A DNA stretch of 64,000 bases from Alphaproteobacteria bacterium (GCA_025924715.1 JAICHV010000008.1:1-64000), one strand, 5' to 3'; shown: positions 53,586 through 63,847, counted from the stretch's first letter. Program-made: numbers and translations. The notes: a model not told the origin generated them from the sequence alone.

Positions 53586-55190
53586 ATGTCATCCGCCCAG
53601 AATTCCCGCAAAATCGCCCGCGCCCTGCTTTCGGTGTCCGACAAGACCGGGCTGATCGACTTCGCCAAGGGCCTGGCGCGCCATGGCGTCATGCTGATCT
53701 CCACCGGCGGCACCGCCAAGGCGCTGCGCGAGGCGGGACTGGCGGTCAGCGATGTTTCCGAAATCACCAAATTCCCCGAAATGATGGATGGACGGGTCAA
53801 GACCCTGCATCCCATGGTGCATGGCGGATTGCTCGCCTTGCGCGACAAACCGGGTCATGCCGAAGCGATGCGCAGCCATGGTATCGCCGGCATCGATCTT
53901 CTGGTCTGCAATCTTTATCCTTTCGAAGCCACGGTGGCGCGCGGCGCCGATTTCGAAACCACCATCGAGAATATCGATATCGGCGGCCCCGCCATGACCC
54001 GTTCCGCCGCCAAGAACCACCCTTTCGTGACGGTGGTGGTGGATGTCGAAGATTACCAGGGCGTGCTGGACGAGATGGATACCAACAACGGCGCCACCAC
54101 AGCGAAGCTACGTCGCAGTTTGGCCCAGCGCGCTTTCGCCCGCACGGCGGCCTATGACGCGGCGGTGTCGAACTGGTTCGCCGGCGAGCTCGCCAAGGAT
54201 GGCGAAAACGATCCGCCGCGCCGCCGTAGCTTTGGCGGCTTGCTGCGCCAGAAGCTGCGCTATGGCGAAAACCCGCATCAGCAGGCGGCCTTTTATGTCG
54301 ATGGCAGCGCACGCCCGGGCGTCTCCAGCGCCAAACAACTTCAGGGCAAGGAACTGTCCTACAACAACATCAACGACACCGATGCCGCCTATGAGCTGGT
54401 GGCGGAATTCGATAACGCGCCGGCCTGCGCCATCATCAAGCACGCCAATCCTTGCGGCGTGGCGCTGGGCGCCAGTCTGAAAGAGGCCTATCTGGCGGCG
54501 CTGGCCTGCGACAGCGTCAGCGCCTTTGGCGGCGTGCTCGCTTTCAACCGCACCTTGGACGGCGCCACGGCGGAAGAGATTTCCAAGATTTTCACCGAAG
54601 TGATCATCGCGCCGGACGCCGACGAAGATGCCAAAAAAATTCTGGCCGCCCGGCGAAATCTTCGCTTGCTGGTGGCCGGCGGCTTGCCCGATCCTCGGGC
54701 CGCAACTCTCACCTATCGCTCGGTGGCGGGCGGCTTTTTGGTGCAGACCCGCGACAATGGCCGCGTCACCGCCGCCGAATTGAAAGTCGTCACCAAGCGC
54801 CGGCCCAGCCAACAGGAAATCACCGACATGCTGCTGGCCTTCACCATCGGCAAGCATGTCAAGTCGAATGCCATCATTTATGTCAAGGACGGCAGCACCG
54901 CCGGCATTGGCGCCGGCCAGATGAGCCGGGTGGACTCCGCCCGCATCGCCGCCCTCAAGGCCCAGGACGCCGCCAAGATCGCCGGTTGGCCGCAGCCGCG
55001 CACGGTGGGTTCGGCAGCGGCTTCGGAAGCATTCTTTCCGTTCCCGGATGGGCTGCTGGCGGTTGCCGAAGCGGGCGCCACGGCGGTGATCCAGCCCGGC
55101 GGTTCGGTGAACGATCAAAAAGTGATCGACGCCGCCGATGAAGCGGGGCTCGCCATGGTTTTCACCGGCATGCGCCACTTCCGGCACTAG
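53586..55190 (+). CDS. purH: Bifunctional AICAR formyltransferase/IMP cyclohydrolase
   Basis: 534 residues. N-terminal IMP-cyclohydrolase domain (1-200; [31 protein letters not shown]) and C-terminal AICAR-transformylase (about 205-534; [37 protein letters not shown]). It runs the last two steps of IMP synthesis in the cytosol. Full length with no anomalies. Confidence 0.98.
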   Translation: MSSAQNSRKIARALLSVSDKTGLIDFAKGLARHGVMLISTGGTAKALREAGLAVSDVSEITKFPEMMDGRVKTLHPMVHGGLLALRDKPGHAEAMRSHGIAGIDLLVCNLYPFEATVARGADFETTIENIDIGGPAMTRSAAKNHPFVTVVVDVEDYQGVLDEMDTNNGATTAKLRRSLAQRAFARTAAYDAAVSNWFAGELAKDGENDPPRRRSFGGLLRQKLRYGENPHQQAAFYVDGSARPGVSSAKQLQGKELSYNNINDTDAAYELVAEFDNAPACAIIKHANPCGVALGASLKEAYLAALACDSVSAFGGVLAFNRTLDGATAEEISKIFTEVIIAPDADEDAKKILAARRNLRLLVAGGLPDPRAATLTYRSVAGGFLVQTRDNGRVTAAELKVVTKRRPSQQEITDMLLAFTIGKHVKSNAIIYVKDGSTAGIGAGQMSRVDSARIAALKAQDAAKIAGWPQPRTVGSAAASEAFFPFPDGLLAVAEAGATAVIQPGGSVNDQKVIDAADEAGLAMVFTGMRHFRH

Positions 55191-55199
55191 GCGCGGTCC

Positions 55200-55279
55200 T
55201 TTTGCGCCGTGAGTTCGTCGCGCCTTCGCTCACGTACGTCTTGTACGCATCGCTCGACGCTCCTGCTCACGCCGCAAAA
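55200..55279. repeat. Imperfect palindrome between convergent genes
   Basis: TTTTGCGCCGTGAG (55200-55213) is the inverse complement of CTCACGCCGCAAAA (55266-55279) with one mismatch. The inside has a small stem CGTAC-GTCTT-GTACG. It lies between purH and the SH3 gene and resembles dispersed alphaproteobacterial palindromes; it may end transcription from both sides. Confidence 0.5.
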
Positions 55280-55301
55280 TTCCTCGCGCCAACCCGTCTG
55301 G

Positions 55302-55787
55302 CTAATCGGCGCCCCACAACCGCGCCTTCGTCATCCAGCCATCGACGCGGTCGGCGGAGACGCGGCACATCTCGCCTGAGCAGCTTTTCAGATTCAGGAT
55401 CGCACCGGGATCGGCCAGGCCGACGATCTTGGTACCCAAATCATTGCCGGCACGCAGCTCGGCCCGGCCCTTGCCCGTGACCAGCACGGTGCGGCTGTCG
55501 CTGAGCATTTGGGCGCTCATCCAGCCGACAATGCCGTCGGCATCCTTCACCCGGCGCCAGATGTCGTAACTGGCGGTGACCTGGAACGGATAGCCTTTGT
55601 GCCGGTAAACCCACAGCACCTTATAGGCATAGCCGGGCCCCTCGCGCAGAAAGGCCTCTTTGGGACGCTGGCTGACATAATGGGGCTGAAAGGCCTCGGC
55701 GGCGGCGGGCGCTTTGGGCGGCGGGGCGGCAGCCTCCAAGGCGCCGCAACAAAGGATCGAAAACAACAAAACAGCGCGGCGCGTCAT
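55302..55787 (-). CDS. Exported SH3-domain protein
   Basis: 161 residues from the ATG at 55787 (MTRRAVLLFSILCC); the open frame extends to 55844. Signal peptide to about residue 20. Two bacterial SH3-like (SH3_4/DUF1058) repeats follow: FLREGPGYAYKVLWVYRHKG, WRRVKDADGIVGWMSAQML and, in the second, ELRAGNDLGTKIVGLADPG. Likely binds cell-wall peptide in the periplasm. Convergent with purH. Confidence 0.85.
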   Translation of the reverse strand: MTRRAVLLFSILCCGALEAAAPPPKAPAAAEAFQPHYVSQRPKEAFLREGPGYAYKVLWVYRHKGYPFQVTASYDIWRRVKDADGIVGWMSAQMLSDSRTVLVTGKGRAELRAGNDLGTKIVGLADPGAILNLKSCSGEMCRVSADRVDGWMTKARLWGAD

Positions 55788-55896
55788 CACACGATCATCC
55801 GATTCGAAGGCGGTTTTAGCACGTGCTTGACCCCCCTTGCCCATCTGTTAATAGCAATCCCAAGCTGCAGCGCCAGAGCCGATCGGACGCGAAACC

Positions 55897-56883
55897 ATGG
55901 CCGCCAGGAAACCGCTCGTCATCGTCACCCGCAAGCTGCCCGAAGCGGTCGAAACCCGCATGTGCGAGCTGTTCGACGCCAGACTGAATGCCGAAGACAA
56001 GCCCATGTCGCGAACCGAACTGGGCCAGGCCCTGGCCACCGCCGATGTGCTGGTTCCCACCGTCACCGACCGCATCGATGGCGAGCTGATCGCCAAGGCA
56101 GGCCCCAATCTCAAGCTGATCGCCAATTTCGGAACCGGGGTCGACAATATCGACGTCAAGGCGGCGACCGAAAAAGGCATCACCGTCACCAACACGCCGG
56201 GCGTGCTCACCGAGGACACCGCCGACATGACCATGGCGCTGATCCTCGCGGTGCCGCGCCGGCTGGTCGAAGGCGTCAAGGAGCTGGAAGCCGACAATTT
56301 CAAGGGCTGGGCGCCAAGCTGGATGCTGGGCAACCGCCTGCACGGCAAGCGGCTGGGCATTGTCGGCATGGGCCGCATCGGCCAAGCGGTGGCCAAGCGG
56401 GCCCGCGGTTTCGGCCTGCAGATTCATTATCACAACCGCAAACCCGTCGCCCCCGCCATCGAACAGGAGCTGGAGGCAACCTATTGGGAAAGCCTCGACC
56501 AGATGCTGGCGCGGATGGATATCGTCAGCGTCAACTGTCCCCACACGCCCGCGACCTTCCATCTGCTCTCGGCCCGCCGGCTGAAGCTGATGAAACCGAC
56601 CGCCTATATCGTCAACACCGCCCGCGGCGAGGTGATCGACGAAAACACCCTGGCGCGGATGCTGGAGGCCGGACAGCTATCGGGCGCCGGGCTGGACGTG
56701 TTCGAAAACGAACCGGCGGTGAACCCCAAACTGCTCAAAGCGAAAAACGTCGTGCTGCTGCCCCATATGGGTTCGGCCACCATCGAAGGGCGCATCGACA
56801 TGGGCGAAAAAGTGATCGTCAACATCAAGAGTTTCATCGACGGGCATAAGCCGCCGGACCGGGTGATCCCGGCAATGCTCTGA
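55897..56883 (+). CDS. D-2-hydroxyacid dehydrogenase (glyoxylate/hydroxypyruvate reductase type)
   Basis: 328 residues. Rossmann-type NAD loop GIVGMGRIGQAVAKRARGFG; catalytic Arg in NTARGEVIDE, Glu in DVFENEP, and His in LLPHMGSAT. NFGTGVDNIDV is the substrate-loop motif. It reduces glyoxylate or hydroxypyruvate to glycolate or D-glycerate in the cytosol. Confidence 0.93.
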   Translation: MAARKPLVIVTRKLPEAVETRMCELFDARLNAEDKPMSRTELGQALATADVLVPTVTDRIDGELIAKAGPNLKLIANFGTGVDNIDVKAATEKGITVTNTPGVLTEDTADMTMALILAVPRRLVEGVKELEADNFKGWAPSWMLGNRLHGKRLGIVGMGRIGQAVAKRARGFGLQIHYHNRKPVAPAIEQELEATYWESLDQMLARMDIVSVNCPHTPATFHLLSARRLKLMKPTAYIVNTARGEVIDENTLARMLEAGQLSGAGLDVFENEPAVNPKLLKAKNVVLLPHMGSATIEGRIDMGEKVIVNIKSFIDGHKPPDRVIPAML

Positions 56884-56896
56884 TAGGCGCGTCAAT

Positions 56897-57637
56897 TTAT
56901 TTGAACGTCCGCGCCAGCAAATCGAACAATTTCACGAAGTGCCGTTCCGCCTGCGCCGGATTGTAGATCTCAGGTCGGCCTTCCACGGCCCAGCCATGTT
57001 TGGCGCCTTGATAGATTTCGCTCTGATAGACCCCGCCCCAGGCCTTCAAAGTCTCATCCAGGGTTTCGATCTGCGCCGGCGTCATCGAAGGATCTTCGAC
57101 CGCATGTCCGAAATAAAGCGCGGCGGAGATTTTGGGGATCAGCAGATGCGGGCTGTCCGGCGCCTCGGTGACCAGGCGCCCGCCATGGAACGAGGCCGCC
57201 GCCGCAATCCGCTTGCCGCCCGCGGCAGCAATGCGCACCGCCATGGCGCCCGAGAAGCAATAGCCCACCACCGCGATTTGCCCGCCGGTGACCTCCGGCC
57301 GCGCCAGCAGATAATCGATATACGCCAGGCCGTCCGCCGTCATCTTCTTGGGCGGCAGGGACGCGAGCAGCGGACCTATCACGGCCATATCGCGCGGCCT
57401 GCCGTGCAGCAGCGGATCGAACGTCATCGGCTGCGTGCGATAGAACAGATGCGGCATCAGCACGGCATAACCCTGGTCCGCCACGCGGCACGCCATCTTC
57501 TCATTGGCGGGCCGTATCCCCCAGATATCGGTGAGATAGAGCACCCCGGGCAGGGCGTGATCCGCGCCCTCGGGCAGGAACAATTTTGCGGGTGCTTGCC
57601 CATCGGAGGTGGGGATCGTGACAGTCTGTTCGCTCAT
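56897..57637 (-). CDS. Dienelactone hydrolase-family protein
   Basis: 246 residues from the ATG at 57637, whose ATGA overlaps the stop of the preceding phosphatase gene. Alpha/beta hydrolase with Cys nucleophile in VVGYCFSGAMA, Asp in the VEDPSM region and His in GAKHGWA. Acts on lactones or esters; no specific pathway genes are near. Confidence 0.92.
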   Translation of the reverse strand: MSEQTVTIPTSDGQAPAKLFLPEGADHALPGVLYLTDIWGIRPANEKMACRVADQGYAVLMPHLFYRTQPMTFDPLLHGRPRDMAVIGPLLASLPPKKMTADGLAYIDYLLARPEVTGGQIAVVGYCFSGAMAVRIAAAGGKRIAAAASFHGGRLVTEAPDSPHLLIPKISAALYFGHAVEDPSMTPAQIETLDETLKAWGGVYQSEIYQGAKHGWAVEGRPEIYNPAQAERHFVKLFDLLARTFK

Positions 57638-58248
57638 GCCGAAACGGGCTCGACCTTCCATTGATAGATCACGGCATTCCAATAACGCACCCGATGCGCG
57701 CCGGTGCGCACAAATCCGCGCCGGCGCAATTGCCGCCCGATCATGGCGTTGAAATAGCCATGCGCAACCAGGGCGACACTGCCGCCATCCATCACCTTGG
57801 CGGTCAGGATATCCGCCGCTTCGCCGGCGCGCTTGCGGGCCTGGCGATAATTTTCGATTTTGGGATTATAGCCGGCATGCCACAGCAGCCGCGCCACCAC
57901 CGCCCAGCTCGGCACTCGCATGCTGACGAGGGGAATGCGCGGCGAAGCCAAGGGCGCTTCGGCGAAGAGCGGATCGGCAATCAGTTCGGCATGCGGCGCC
58001 AGCACCTTGGCGCTTTGATGGGCGCGCGGCAGGCCCGAGGTGAAGACTTCTCCCAATTCCTTGACCAGATCGCGCAGTTCCTGCGGCGGCAGACTGGCGG
58101 GATCGAGCCCGGCCGCCTCATAGGCGCTCATATAATCGGTAAATCCGTGATGGCTGGTGCGCGGCCGCAGCGAAATCGCCGGTTGGCCGTGACGAATCAG
58201 AATGATGCGTGCGCCGGGCGCCGGAATCAGCTTTGCGGTTTCGACCAT
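57634..58248 (-). CDS. Histidine phosphatase-family protein
   Basis: 204 residues from the ATG at 58248; a TTG at 58281 gives 11 more residues without signal features. RIILIRHGQPAIS has the phospho-accepting His, and VALVAHGYFNAMIG the second His. TSGLPRAHQSA is the conserved Arg region. Substrate unknown. Translationally coupled to the dienelactone hydrolase gene. Confidence 0.92.
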   Translation of the reverse strand: MVETAKLIPAPGARIILIRHGQPAISLRPRTSHHGFTDYMSAYEAAGLDPASLPPQELRDLVKELGEVFTSGLPRAHQSAKVLAPHAELIADPLFAEAPLASPRIPLVSMRVPSWAVVARLLWHAGYNPKIENYRQARKRAGEAADILTAKVMDGGSVALVAHGYFNAMIGRQLRRRGFVRTGAHRVRYWNAVIYQWKVEPVSA

Positions 58249-58597
58249 GTGACTGCCAGGATTGCCGGTCTGCCGCGACAACGCCAGGACGGCGAAGTCG
58301 CGCCCCGCCGGCCTGCGTATATTTCCGCCTAGATTCGGGGCAGATTCACCGGCCCCTTCAATAGCCTAGGTTTAGCCCTTCTCGCCCAAATAGTTAGCTG
58401 TTTGCCTATTTTGTGGGCGAATACGTGTTGCATTGCAACAACGGGTCGCCAAATCCCGCTTCCCACCCCCTGAAAAGGGCAAAGATGGGGGAATGGCCAT
58501 ATTGAACTGTCGCAAGCGAGCCGGGATGGTCACAGCAGTTTCGCGGGTCTTCCAGCCTGACAGTCCGACGGGCGGCCCGCCAACGAGAGGATAAAGC
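58249..58597. other. 349-bp intergenic region before the porin gene
   Basis: Divergent promoter region. It holds the palindrome at 58426-58440 and a purine-rich ribosome-binding site (AGAGGA) before the porin ATG. No reading frame with protein features was found. Confidence 0.4.
58426..58440. promoter_or_regulatory. Palindrome upstream of the porin gene
   Basis: TGTTGC-ATT-GCAACA, a perfect 6-bp inverted repeat with 3-base spacer, 158 bp before the TorF-type start codon. A possible operator; no known regulator matched. Confidence 0.35.
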
Positions 58598-59356
58598 ATG
58601 AAAAATTTGACCAAGATCGTTTTGACCACCGCGGCCTTGCTGGGCTCGGCGACTGTCGCCTTGGGTCAGGCAGCGCCGAGCTGGTCGCTGGCCGCCTCCA
58701 TCGACGCGCAGAGCGATTATCGCTTCCGCGGCATCAGCCAATCGAACAAGAAGCTTGTCCCCCAGGGTGCGATCAACCTCACCGGACCGGACGGGTGGTA
58801 TATCGGCACCTGGGCCTCGAAGATCAATTGGGACCTGGCCGGCAAAAACGACAATCCCAGCATCGAATGGGACATCTATGCCGGCAAGCATTTCGACCTG
58901 GGCGGCACCGATCTCAATGTCGAAGCCTATGAATATGCCTATCCCGACGCCAGCCAGCCCGTGGGCTCCAAGGATGCCAGCTTTTTCGAAGGCATCTTCA
59001 CCCTCAGCCATACTTTCGGTCCCCTGGCGCTGGATGCGGTCTATGCCTTCTCGCCGGAATTCTCGCTCGGCGGCGGCACCGGCCATTATCTGGAAGGCCA
59101 GGGCATCTTTACCGTCAATGACTGGCTGACGGTCAGCGCCAATGTCGGCCATCAATGGGTCGAGAATGCCCCGTCCGACTATACCCATGCCGATATCGGC
59201 GCCACCGCGAGCTGGAAGGGCGTCTCTTTCGACGCCCGCTATGTCACCACCGATATTGGCGCGGCCAATTGCGCCGGTTTCTGGATGGGCACCAAGAACG
59301 CCTGCAGCGGCGGCTTCGTCGGCACCATCGGCTACACGATCACGCTGGCGCCGTAA
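58598..59356 (+). CDS. TorF-family putative porin
   Basis: 252 residues. Signal peptide to ALG-Q (about residue 23), then beta-barrel sequence with SDYRFRGISQSNKK, the family signature, and a C-terminal strand. Members of this family are predicted outer-membrane channels of unknown substrate. A strong terminator follows at 59379-59410. Confidence 0.92.
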   Translation: MKNLTKIVLTTAALLGSATVALGQAAPSWSLAASIDAQSDYRFRGISQSNKKLVPQGAINLTGPDGWYIGTWASKINWDLAGKNDNPSIEWDIYAGKHFDLGGTDLNVEAYEYAYPDASQPVGSKDASFFEGIFTLSHTFGPLALDAVYAFSPEFSLGGGTGHYLEGQGIFTVNDWLTVSANVGHQWVENAPSDYTHADIGATASWKGVSFDARYVTTDIGAANCAGFWMGTKNACSGGFVGTIGYTITLAP

Positions 59357-59370
59357 CCGGATCATTATCG

Positions 59371-59416
59371 CAAAGAAGAAAGCCCGCGAGGCCTACCTCG
59401 CGGGCTTTTTCTTTGC
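59371..59416. terminator. Bidirectional terminator between porin and kinase genes
   Basis: An 11-bp perfect stem AGCCCGCGAGG (59381-59391) and CCTCGCGGGCT (59396-59406) with loop CCTA, flanked by A-rich and T-rich sides (CAAAGAA/TTCTTTG extends the stem). It serves the two convergent genes. Confidence 0.85.
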
Positions 59417-59437
59417 GAGCCGGTTACGACTCATAGT

Positions 59438-62020
59438 TTAGACGCTCAAGGCCCGGCGCAACTGCGCCAGGTCATAGGGCTTGGTCAGCGAGACCACGCC
59501 GCCGGTTTCCGGGACTTGCTCGCCGCTGGCGATGATCACCTTCAGGCCCGGGCGAAGCTTTTTGGCCTCGTCCACCAGCTCCCGGCCGCTTATTCCCGGC
59601 AAACCCAAATCGGCAAGCAGGATGGCGATGCCGGCATCTTGCTTGAGCATGGCCAGGGCGGTGGTGCCGTCGCCGGCCTCCAGCGCCTCGAAGCCGAGCT
59701 GCTCCAGCATGTCGACCGTCGACATGCGGATCAGGACCACATCTTCCACCACCAACACCTTGCGCCGCGCCTCCCCGCTTTGGTTTGACGGCGCCTGCGC
59801 GGTTGGCGCGGCAAGGGGACCGCGGGCCTTGCCGGCCAGAACATTGCGCAATTTGCGCGCCAATTCGTCCTTGCGATAAGGCTTGGAGAGCAATACCGCG
59901 TCGTCGTCCAGCCGGCCGTTGTGCACGATCGCATTCTGGGTGTAGCCGGAGGTGTAGAGCACCAGGAGCCCAGGGTTCATCGCCTGCGCCCGCTTGGTGA
60001 ATTCGCGCGTCGAGATCGGTCCGGGCATCACCACATCGGTGAACAGCAGATCGACCTCAGCGCCGCCCTCAAGCTGCGTCAGCGCGCTTTGCGCATTTTC
60101 CGCGCGCAGCACGCGATATCCCAGATCGGTCAGCATATCGACAACGGCGGCACGCACGCCCTCGTCATCCTCGACCACCAGGATGCGTTCATTGCCGCCT
60201 TCCGGGATTTTGTGTTCCCCGCTGGTCGCATCATCCTTGGGCCGGCGGGTGCGCGGCAGATAGATCTTCACCGTGGTACCTTCGCCCGGCTCGCTATAAA
60301 TCTTGATATGACCGCCCGATTGCTTGACGAAGCCATAGGCCTGCGCCAATCCCAGCCCGGTGCCCTTGCCTTCCGGCTTGGTGGTGAAGAAGGGCTCGAA
60401 CACCCGGCTGAGCACCTCCGGCGACATGCCGGTGCCGGTGTCGCTGACCGCCAGCATGACATATTGGCCGGGCTTCAGATCTTCGTGCTCCGCCGCATAG
60501 GAATCATCCAGAGAGGCATTGGCGACTTCCAAGGTCAGCTTGCCGCCTTCCGGCATGGCGTCGCGGGCATTGATCGCCAGATTGAGAATGGCGTTTTCCA
60601 CCTGGCCGGGATCGACCATGGTGTTCCACAGACCGCCCGCGATCACCGTCTCGACCTGGATATGCTCGCCCAGCGACCGGCGCAGCAGATCGCTCATATC
60701 GCGGATGGTGCGGCCCAGATCGACCGAACGCGGATCGAGCGCCTGACGCCGCGCAAAGGCCAGAAGCTGCCCCGTCAACCGCGAACCGCGCCCCACCGCC
60801 GCGATCGCATTGCGCAGGCGCTGGGCCAATTTGGGATTGGCCCTGGCCTCATCGCCGGCAGCCGCCAGATCCAGATTGGCGCTGACGATCTGCAGCAGAT
60901 TGTTGAAATCATGGGCAACGCCGCCGGTCAGGTGCCCGATGGCTTCCATCTTCTGGGTCTGGCGCACGATCGCCTCTGCCCGCACCCGCGCCGTGACATC
61001 GATCGCGCCGATCAGAAAGCCCCCCGTCGCCACATTGGCCTTGTAGATCTCCAGTTCGCGCGATCCCAAAACGATGCGGTGCGCGCTATAGGCGCTTTCC
61101 TCGGGGGTGGGCGCGGAAAAGACGTCCTGCTGCGCCGCTTGGGTATCGGCGAATTGGGGTAGGTAGACACGGGAATCCGCCAGCCGCTCGGGCAGATCCA
61201 GCAAATGAAAGAATTGCAGGTTGAAGGTCGAGAGCCGGCCATCGGCGGTGAAATAGGCAAGCCCGTCGCGGGCATTATCCAGCGTCGCCTGCAGGATCGC
61301 GGCCTCGTTGACCCGGGCCGCTTCCGCCTGGGCGAGGCCGATATTGTTGCGCACCAGCATGGCCGCAGCGATCAGCAGGATGCCCAGCAGCAAGACGCCG
61401 CCGCCGATGGCAAAACCGATCTCCAAATTTTCGGTCTGCAGGCGCTGTTGGTCGCGCTCGGCCAATTGCCGCGCCTCCTCCGCCAAGCCGGCATTGGTTT
61501 CGGCCCGGATGGCCGCCATCTGTCCGCTGCCACGCGACAGACCGGCGATCGCCGGCTGCGTCCGCAGCACCGGTTCGGTCGGCCGCAGCGTGGCCGCGGC
61601 CAACCCGGCAAGGCGTGCCTGCAGCAATTTTTGCAACCGTGCCACCCGGGCCTGCTGGGCGGGATTGTCGGCCGTCAGGTCGCGCAGATGTTTGAGATCG
61701 GACGGAATCCGGCCGGCATCGTTTTTGTAGCCCTGCAGGAAATTGGGATCGCGGCTGAGCAGAAAGCCGCGCATCCCGGTTTCCGCCGTTTGCACATCGT
61801 CCTGCAGCCGCCGTTCGGCTTCCATCACCTGAAAAGCGTGACGCACCCGGGCCTGATTGTCCCGCGCATCCGCGGCGAATTGAATGGTGAGATAAGCCAG
61901 CACCGCCAGAACCAGAAGAACCGGCGTGGCCGTCAGCAGCACGACACGGTTGGCAGCCAGCACGGTGGAGCTTCCGACGTCTCGCGCCAGGCGGTTCTTG
62001 AGACTGAGCGTTCCGGGCAT
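59438..62020 (-). CDS. CHASE3 hybrid sensor histidine kinase with two receivers
   Basis: 860 residues. TM1 (about 25-48), CHASE3 sensor (50-195), TM2 (203-224), PAS-like domain (240-345), HisKA with His370 in GGVAHDFNNLL, HATPase (470-590; NAINARDAMP, DTGTGM, GLGLA), then REC1 (612-730, Asp662, Lys713) and REC2 (753-858, Asp804, Lys847). It senses a periplasmic or membrane signal and passes phosphate to its receivers. The downstream phosphotransfer protein or regulator is not nearby. Confidence 0.95.
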   Translation of the reverse strand: MPGTLSLKNRLARDVGSSTVLAANRVVLLTATPVLLVLAVLAYLTIQFAADARDNQARVRHAFQVMEAERRLQDDVQTAETGMRGFLLSRDPNFLQGYKNDAGRIPSDLKHLRDLTADNPAQQARVARLQKLLQARLAGLAAATLRPTEPVLRTQPAIAGLSRGSGQMAAIRAETNAGLAEEARQLAERDQQRLQTENLEIGFAIGGGVLLLGILLIAAAMLVRNNIGLAQAEAARVNEAAILQATLDNARDGLAYFTADGRLSTFNLQFFHLLDLPERLADSRVYLPQFADTQAAQQDVFSAPTPEESAYSAHRIVLGSRELEIYKANVATGGFLIGAIDVTARVRAEAIVRQTQKMEAIGHLTGGVAHDFNNLLQIVSANLDLAAAGDEARANPKLAQRLRNAIAAVGRGSRLTGQLLAFARRQALDPRSVDLGRTIRDMSDLLRRSLGEHIQVETVIAGGLWNTMVDPGQVENAILNLAINARDAMPEGGKLTLEVANASLDDSYAAEHEDLKPGQYVMLAVSDTGTGMSPEVLSRVFEPFFTTKPEGKGTGLGLAQAYGFVKQSGGHIKIYSEPGEGTTVKIYLPRTRRPKDDATSGEHKIPEGGNERILVVEDDEGVRAAVVDMLTDLGYRVLRAENAQSALTQLEGGAEVDLLFTDVVMPGPISTREFTKRAQAMNPGLLVLYTSGYTQNAIVHNGRLDDDAVLLSKPYRKDELARKLRNVLAGKARGPLAAPTAQAPSNQSGEARRKVLVVEDVVLIRMSTVDMLEQLGFEALEAGDGTTALAMLKQDAGIAILLADLGLPGISGRELVDEAKKLRPGLKVIIASGEQVPETGGVVSLTKPYDLAQLRRALSV

Positions 62021-62089
62021 CGGCGCAATTTAAGGGGGCGCGGCCGAAAATAAAGCCCAAACTCAGTCCCCGCCGACGGGGGGCAAGGC

Positions 62090-63388
62090 TTATCGCGCCG
62101 CCGTCACCCGCCAGACCGTGCCCCCAATATCGTCGGCGATCAGCAAGCCCCCGCTGCGGTCCACCGCAAGGGTGACGGGGCGGCCATGGGCATTGTCGTT
62201 TTCGAGGAAGCCGGTGACCACCGGCTCGGCCATGCCGCTGGGCCGGCCATCGGTGAAGGGAACAAAGACCACCTGATAGCCATTGAGCGGGTCGCGGTCC
62301 CAACTGCCATGCTCGGCGACAAAGGCGCCCCCATTGTAGCGCGCCGGCAGGCCATGGGCGGTGTAGAACACCAGGCCCAGCGGGGCGACATGGCTGGAGA
62401 GTGCGTAATCCGGCGCGATCGCCCTGGCGACCAGGTCGGGGCGCTGGGGCATCACCCGGGGGTCGATATGCTGGCCATAATAGCTGTAGGGCCAGCCGTA
62501 AAATCCGCCGTCCTTCACCGAGGTCATGTAATCTGGCACCAGATCGGGCCCCAGTTCGTCGCGCTCATTCACCACCGTCCACAGCACATGGCTGCGCGGC
62601 TCGAAAGTCAGTCCGTTGGGATTGCGCAGGCCGGTGGCAAAGAGACGATGCGCGCCCGTGGCACGGTCGATCTCCCAGATCGCGGCGCGGTCCTTTTCCG
62701 CTTCGATGCCGTTTTCTGTGATGTTGCTGTTCGAGCCGACGCCGGCATAAAGTTTGCTGCCATCGGGGTTGGCGGTCAGACTCTTGGTCCAGTGATGGTC
62801 GATCGGTCCTCCGGGCAATTCGGTCAGCTTCACACCGGGCGCGGTGATCTGCGTCTGACCTTGCTGATAGGGGAAACGCATCACCGCATCGGTATCGGCC
62901 ACATAAAAGTCGTTGCCGACCAGCACCATCCCGAAGGGCGAGTTCAGATGATCGATGAAAACGTAGCGGGTTTCCGCCACGCCGTCGCCGTCGGCATCGC
63001 GCAGCAGCAGGATGCGGTTGCCAGCTTCGACTTGGGAATGGGCCTGTTTTTCGATCCAGTTCATCACCAATTCCTTGGGCCGGCTCACCGGCGCGGGAGG
63101 CCCTTGCGTTTCGGCCACCAGGACATCGCCGTTGGGCAGCACATACAGAGAGCGTGGATTTTTGAGATCCTTGGCGAAGACATTGATCGCCAGCCCCGCA
63201 GCGACTTTTGGCTTCGCGCTGCCCCAGCCGATATTGGTAACGACTTTCATCGGCGGCAGCAGATATTGGTGGAGCGGCGGCAGATAAGGATGCGCGCCGA
63301 TCTGACGGCTGGGATCGCCGGCCTTGGGCCCGCAAGCGGCAAGGCTCAGTGCCATACCCGCAAATAACGCCAGGCGCGCGATATTCAT
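62090..63388 (-). CDS. Sorbosone-dehydrogenase-type lipoprotein
   Basis: 432 residues. Lipoprotein signal with lipobox LAAC (Cys19), then a six-bladed beta-propeller of the PQQ-dependent sugar/aldose dehydrogenase (L-sorbosone dehydrogenase) family: NPRSLYVLPNGDVLVAET, RDADGDGVAET, FATGLRNPNGLTFEP and HGSWDRDPLNGYQVV. PQQ binding and substrate are inferred from the family. It starts inside the stop of the DUF2231 gene (ATGA). Confidence 0.9.
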   Translation of the reverse strand: MNIARLALFAGMALSLAACGPKAGDPSRQIGAHPYLPPLHQYLLPPMKVVTNIGWGSAKPKVAAGLAINVFAKDLKNPRSLYVLPNGDVLVAETQGPPAPVSRPKELVMNWIEKQAHSQVEAGNRILLLRDADGDGVAETRYVFIDHLNSPFGMVLVGNDFYVADTDAVMRFPYQQGQTQITAPGVKLTELPGGPIDHHWTKSLTANPDGSKLYAGVGSNSNITENGIEAEKDRAAIWEIDRATGAHRLFATGLRNPNGLTFEPRSHVLWTVVNERDELGPDLVPDYMTSVKDGGFYGWPYSYYGQHIDPRVMPQRPDLVARAIAPDYALSSHVAPLGLVFYTAHGLPARYNGGAFVAEHGSWDRDPLNGYQVVFVPFTDGRPSGMAEPVVTGFLENDNAHGRPVTLAVDRSGGLLIADDIGGTVWRVTAAR

Positions 63389-63846
63389 GGCGCGCCGTCC
63401 GCGCGGATGCCGACCCGGTGGCGATAAACCATCTCCCAGCCATTCCAGCCCGTCACCAGCAAGATCAGCACCACCAGGATGGAAAGGATCAGGCCCGTTG
63501 GCATCACCGAGGTATAGGCATCGCGGCTATGCACGAAGGCATTGAAGATCGAAAGGATCAGCGCCAGGGCATTTCCCAGCCCGTGGATCCAGGCGGCGCG
63601 CAATCTGCGGATGCGGCGGTCGCCCAGGAAATCCACCAGACCCGCAATCACCACCAGGATCGAGACCAGCAGCCCGACCGTGAGAAACCAGGCCGACATA
63701 TTGGCCCATTGCATATTGGCGCTGCCGGCATAAGCCAGATCGGTACACAGCGTACCGACGAAGCAGACAATCGGTACCGGCACCAGCATGGGATGAAGGG
63801 GATGGCCGGCAATGCTGGCCGTGGAACGGGGATTGCCATCCGGCAT
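63385..63846 (-). CDS. DUF2231-family membrane protein
   Basis: 153 residues, four transmembrane helices; HPLHPMLVPVPIVCFVGTL is the DUF2231 signature, with a conserved His that suggests heme or redox partners. It is coupled (ATGA) to the sorbosone-dehydrogenase-type lipoprotein, perhaps as its membrane electron-transfer partner. Its ATG directly follows the T-tract of the tRNA-Pro terminator, so no ordinary leader exists. Confidence 0.88.
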   Translation of the reverse strand: MPDGNPRSTASIAGHPLHPMLVPVPIVCFVGTLCTDLAYAGSANMQWANMSAWFLTVGLLVSILVVIAGLVDFLGDRRIRRLRAAWIHGLGNALALILSIFNAFVHSRDAYTSVMPTGLILSILVVLILLVTGWNGWEMVYRHRVGIRADGAP

Positions 63847-63847
63847 A

